From Saprospiraceae bacterium (lineage in GTDB: Bacteria > Bacteroidota > Bacteroidia > Chitinophagales > Saprospiraceae): 64,000 nt of DNA. The stretch is taken from NCBI GenBank assembly GCA_016717265.1, contig JADKFX010000001.1, forward strand, positions 3,174,501-3,238,500, given 5' to 3'. Shown here piece after piece: positions 63,790-64,000 of the stretch. Position 1 is the stretch's first letter; each line of letters opens with the position of its first letter. The notes below the pieces were generated by a model. That model had not been told where the DNA came from. It saw only the letters and a program-made list of their open reading frames with translations, and did not search any database. The position numbers and the translations under genes were made by a program.

Positions 63790-64000
63790 ATGAAAACAAT
63801 CATAGAACCTTTTCGAATAAAATCTGTAGAACCCATTTATTTTAATTCCAAAGAAGAGCGCAAAACGATTCTTGAAGGTGCATCTTACAATGCATTTCTC
63901 ATCCATTCCCAGGATGTCCTCATTGATCTACTCACAGATAGTGGCACGAGCGCCATGAGCAGCAATCAATGGGCAGGAATTATGCAAGGCGATGAATCCT
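63790..64000 (+). CDS. Tryptophanase or tyrosine phenol-lyase, N-terminal part
   Basis: 70 residues before the window ends: KTIIEPFRIKSVEPI, KTILEGASYNAFLIHSQDVLIDLLTDSGTSAMSSNQWAGIMQGDE. This is the conserved start of the beta-eliminating lyase family (PLP enzymes that split tryptophan to indole, or tyrosine to phenol, with pyruvate and ammonia). The two enzymes cannot be told apart from this part. ATG at 63790; a twin-box regulatory site lies just upstream. Confidence 0.85.
   Translation, partial: MKTIIEPFRIKSVEPIYFNSKEERKTILEGASYNAFLIHSQDVLIDLLTDSGTSAMSSNQWAGIMQGDES

Noticed and set aside
1..64000. Search for insertion sequences, prophage, CRISPR arrays, toxin-antitoxin or defence genes, tRNA and rRNA
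   Set aside because: No transposase, integrase, spacer-repeat pattern, cloverleaf or rRNA segment was recognised by eye; a covariance-model scan would be needed to exclude small RNA genes.

Overview
The window is a chromosomal segment of a Bacteroidota bacterium, most likely of the Saprospiria type. DNA is AT-rich. Supporting signs: the gene order bamD-rpoZ-coaBC-DUF4835; several large secreted proteins with type IX secretion (T9SS) C-terminal signals, including one gliding-motility-type (type B) C-terminus; TAnnTTTG-type -7 promoter elements; frequent TTG starts; almost no Shine-Dalgarno sequences. I see no rRNA, tRNA, CRISPR array, transposase or phage module. No finer taxonomic placement is claimed.

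Layout. 1-4077: housekeeping operon (BamD, RNA polymerase omega, CoaBC, DUF4835, PurN, beta-carbonic anhydrase). 4195-7984: a hybrid-propeller sensor kinase and its NarL-type regulator, each preceded by a related palindrome. 8071-20477: a one-directional island of exported proteins (Cys-rich tandem paralogues, a PLAT-like protein, an S74 self-processing fibre protein, T9SS cargo and a 1444-residue adhesin-like repeat protein), followed by a pseudouridine synthase. 21306-27668 (minus): galM, an RsmB-like methyltransferase, a beta-helix cargo protein and an S9 peptidase. 27873-29889: OmpA-type protein and DUF1761. 30498-38876 (minus): acetyl-CoA synthetase, a 1.7-kilo-residue cohesin/dockerin-like cargo protein and a PAP2 protein. 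39233-43961: a three-gene 2-oxoacid:acceptor oxidoreductase with a GltD-like flavoprotein. 44060-49615: YfhO protein, a FAD reductase and an ice-binding-type protein. 49982-55757: polysaccharide genes (glycosyltransferase, asparagine synthetase, methyltransferase, flippase). 55800-56951: DinB and a NicO-like membrane protein.

57046-64000 is the most interesting part. It encodes three universal stress proteins, a CBS-pair protein, a PAS histidine kinase whose PAS core matches FixL (including the haem-ligand His), a response regulator fused to a CRP/FNR-type DNA-binding module, a small membrane protein and the start of tryptophanase/tyrosine phenol-lyase. Four promoters in this cluster carry twin TGAy-N4-rTCA boxes with centres exactly 22 bp apart, followed 22-23 bp later by a -7-like element (one of the four has a degenerate second box). 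I infer an oxygen-type regulon in which sensor and FNR-like regulator are directly coupled. It resembles in content, though not by homology of the sensor, the mycobacterial DosR set of universal stress and CBS proteins. Both the kinase gene and the CBS gene are broken by small frameshifts in this sequence; these may be assembly errors or real decay.
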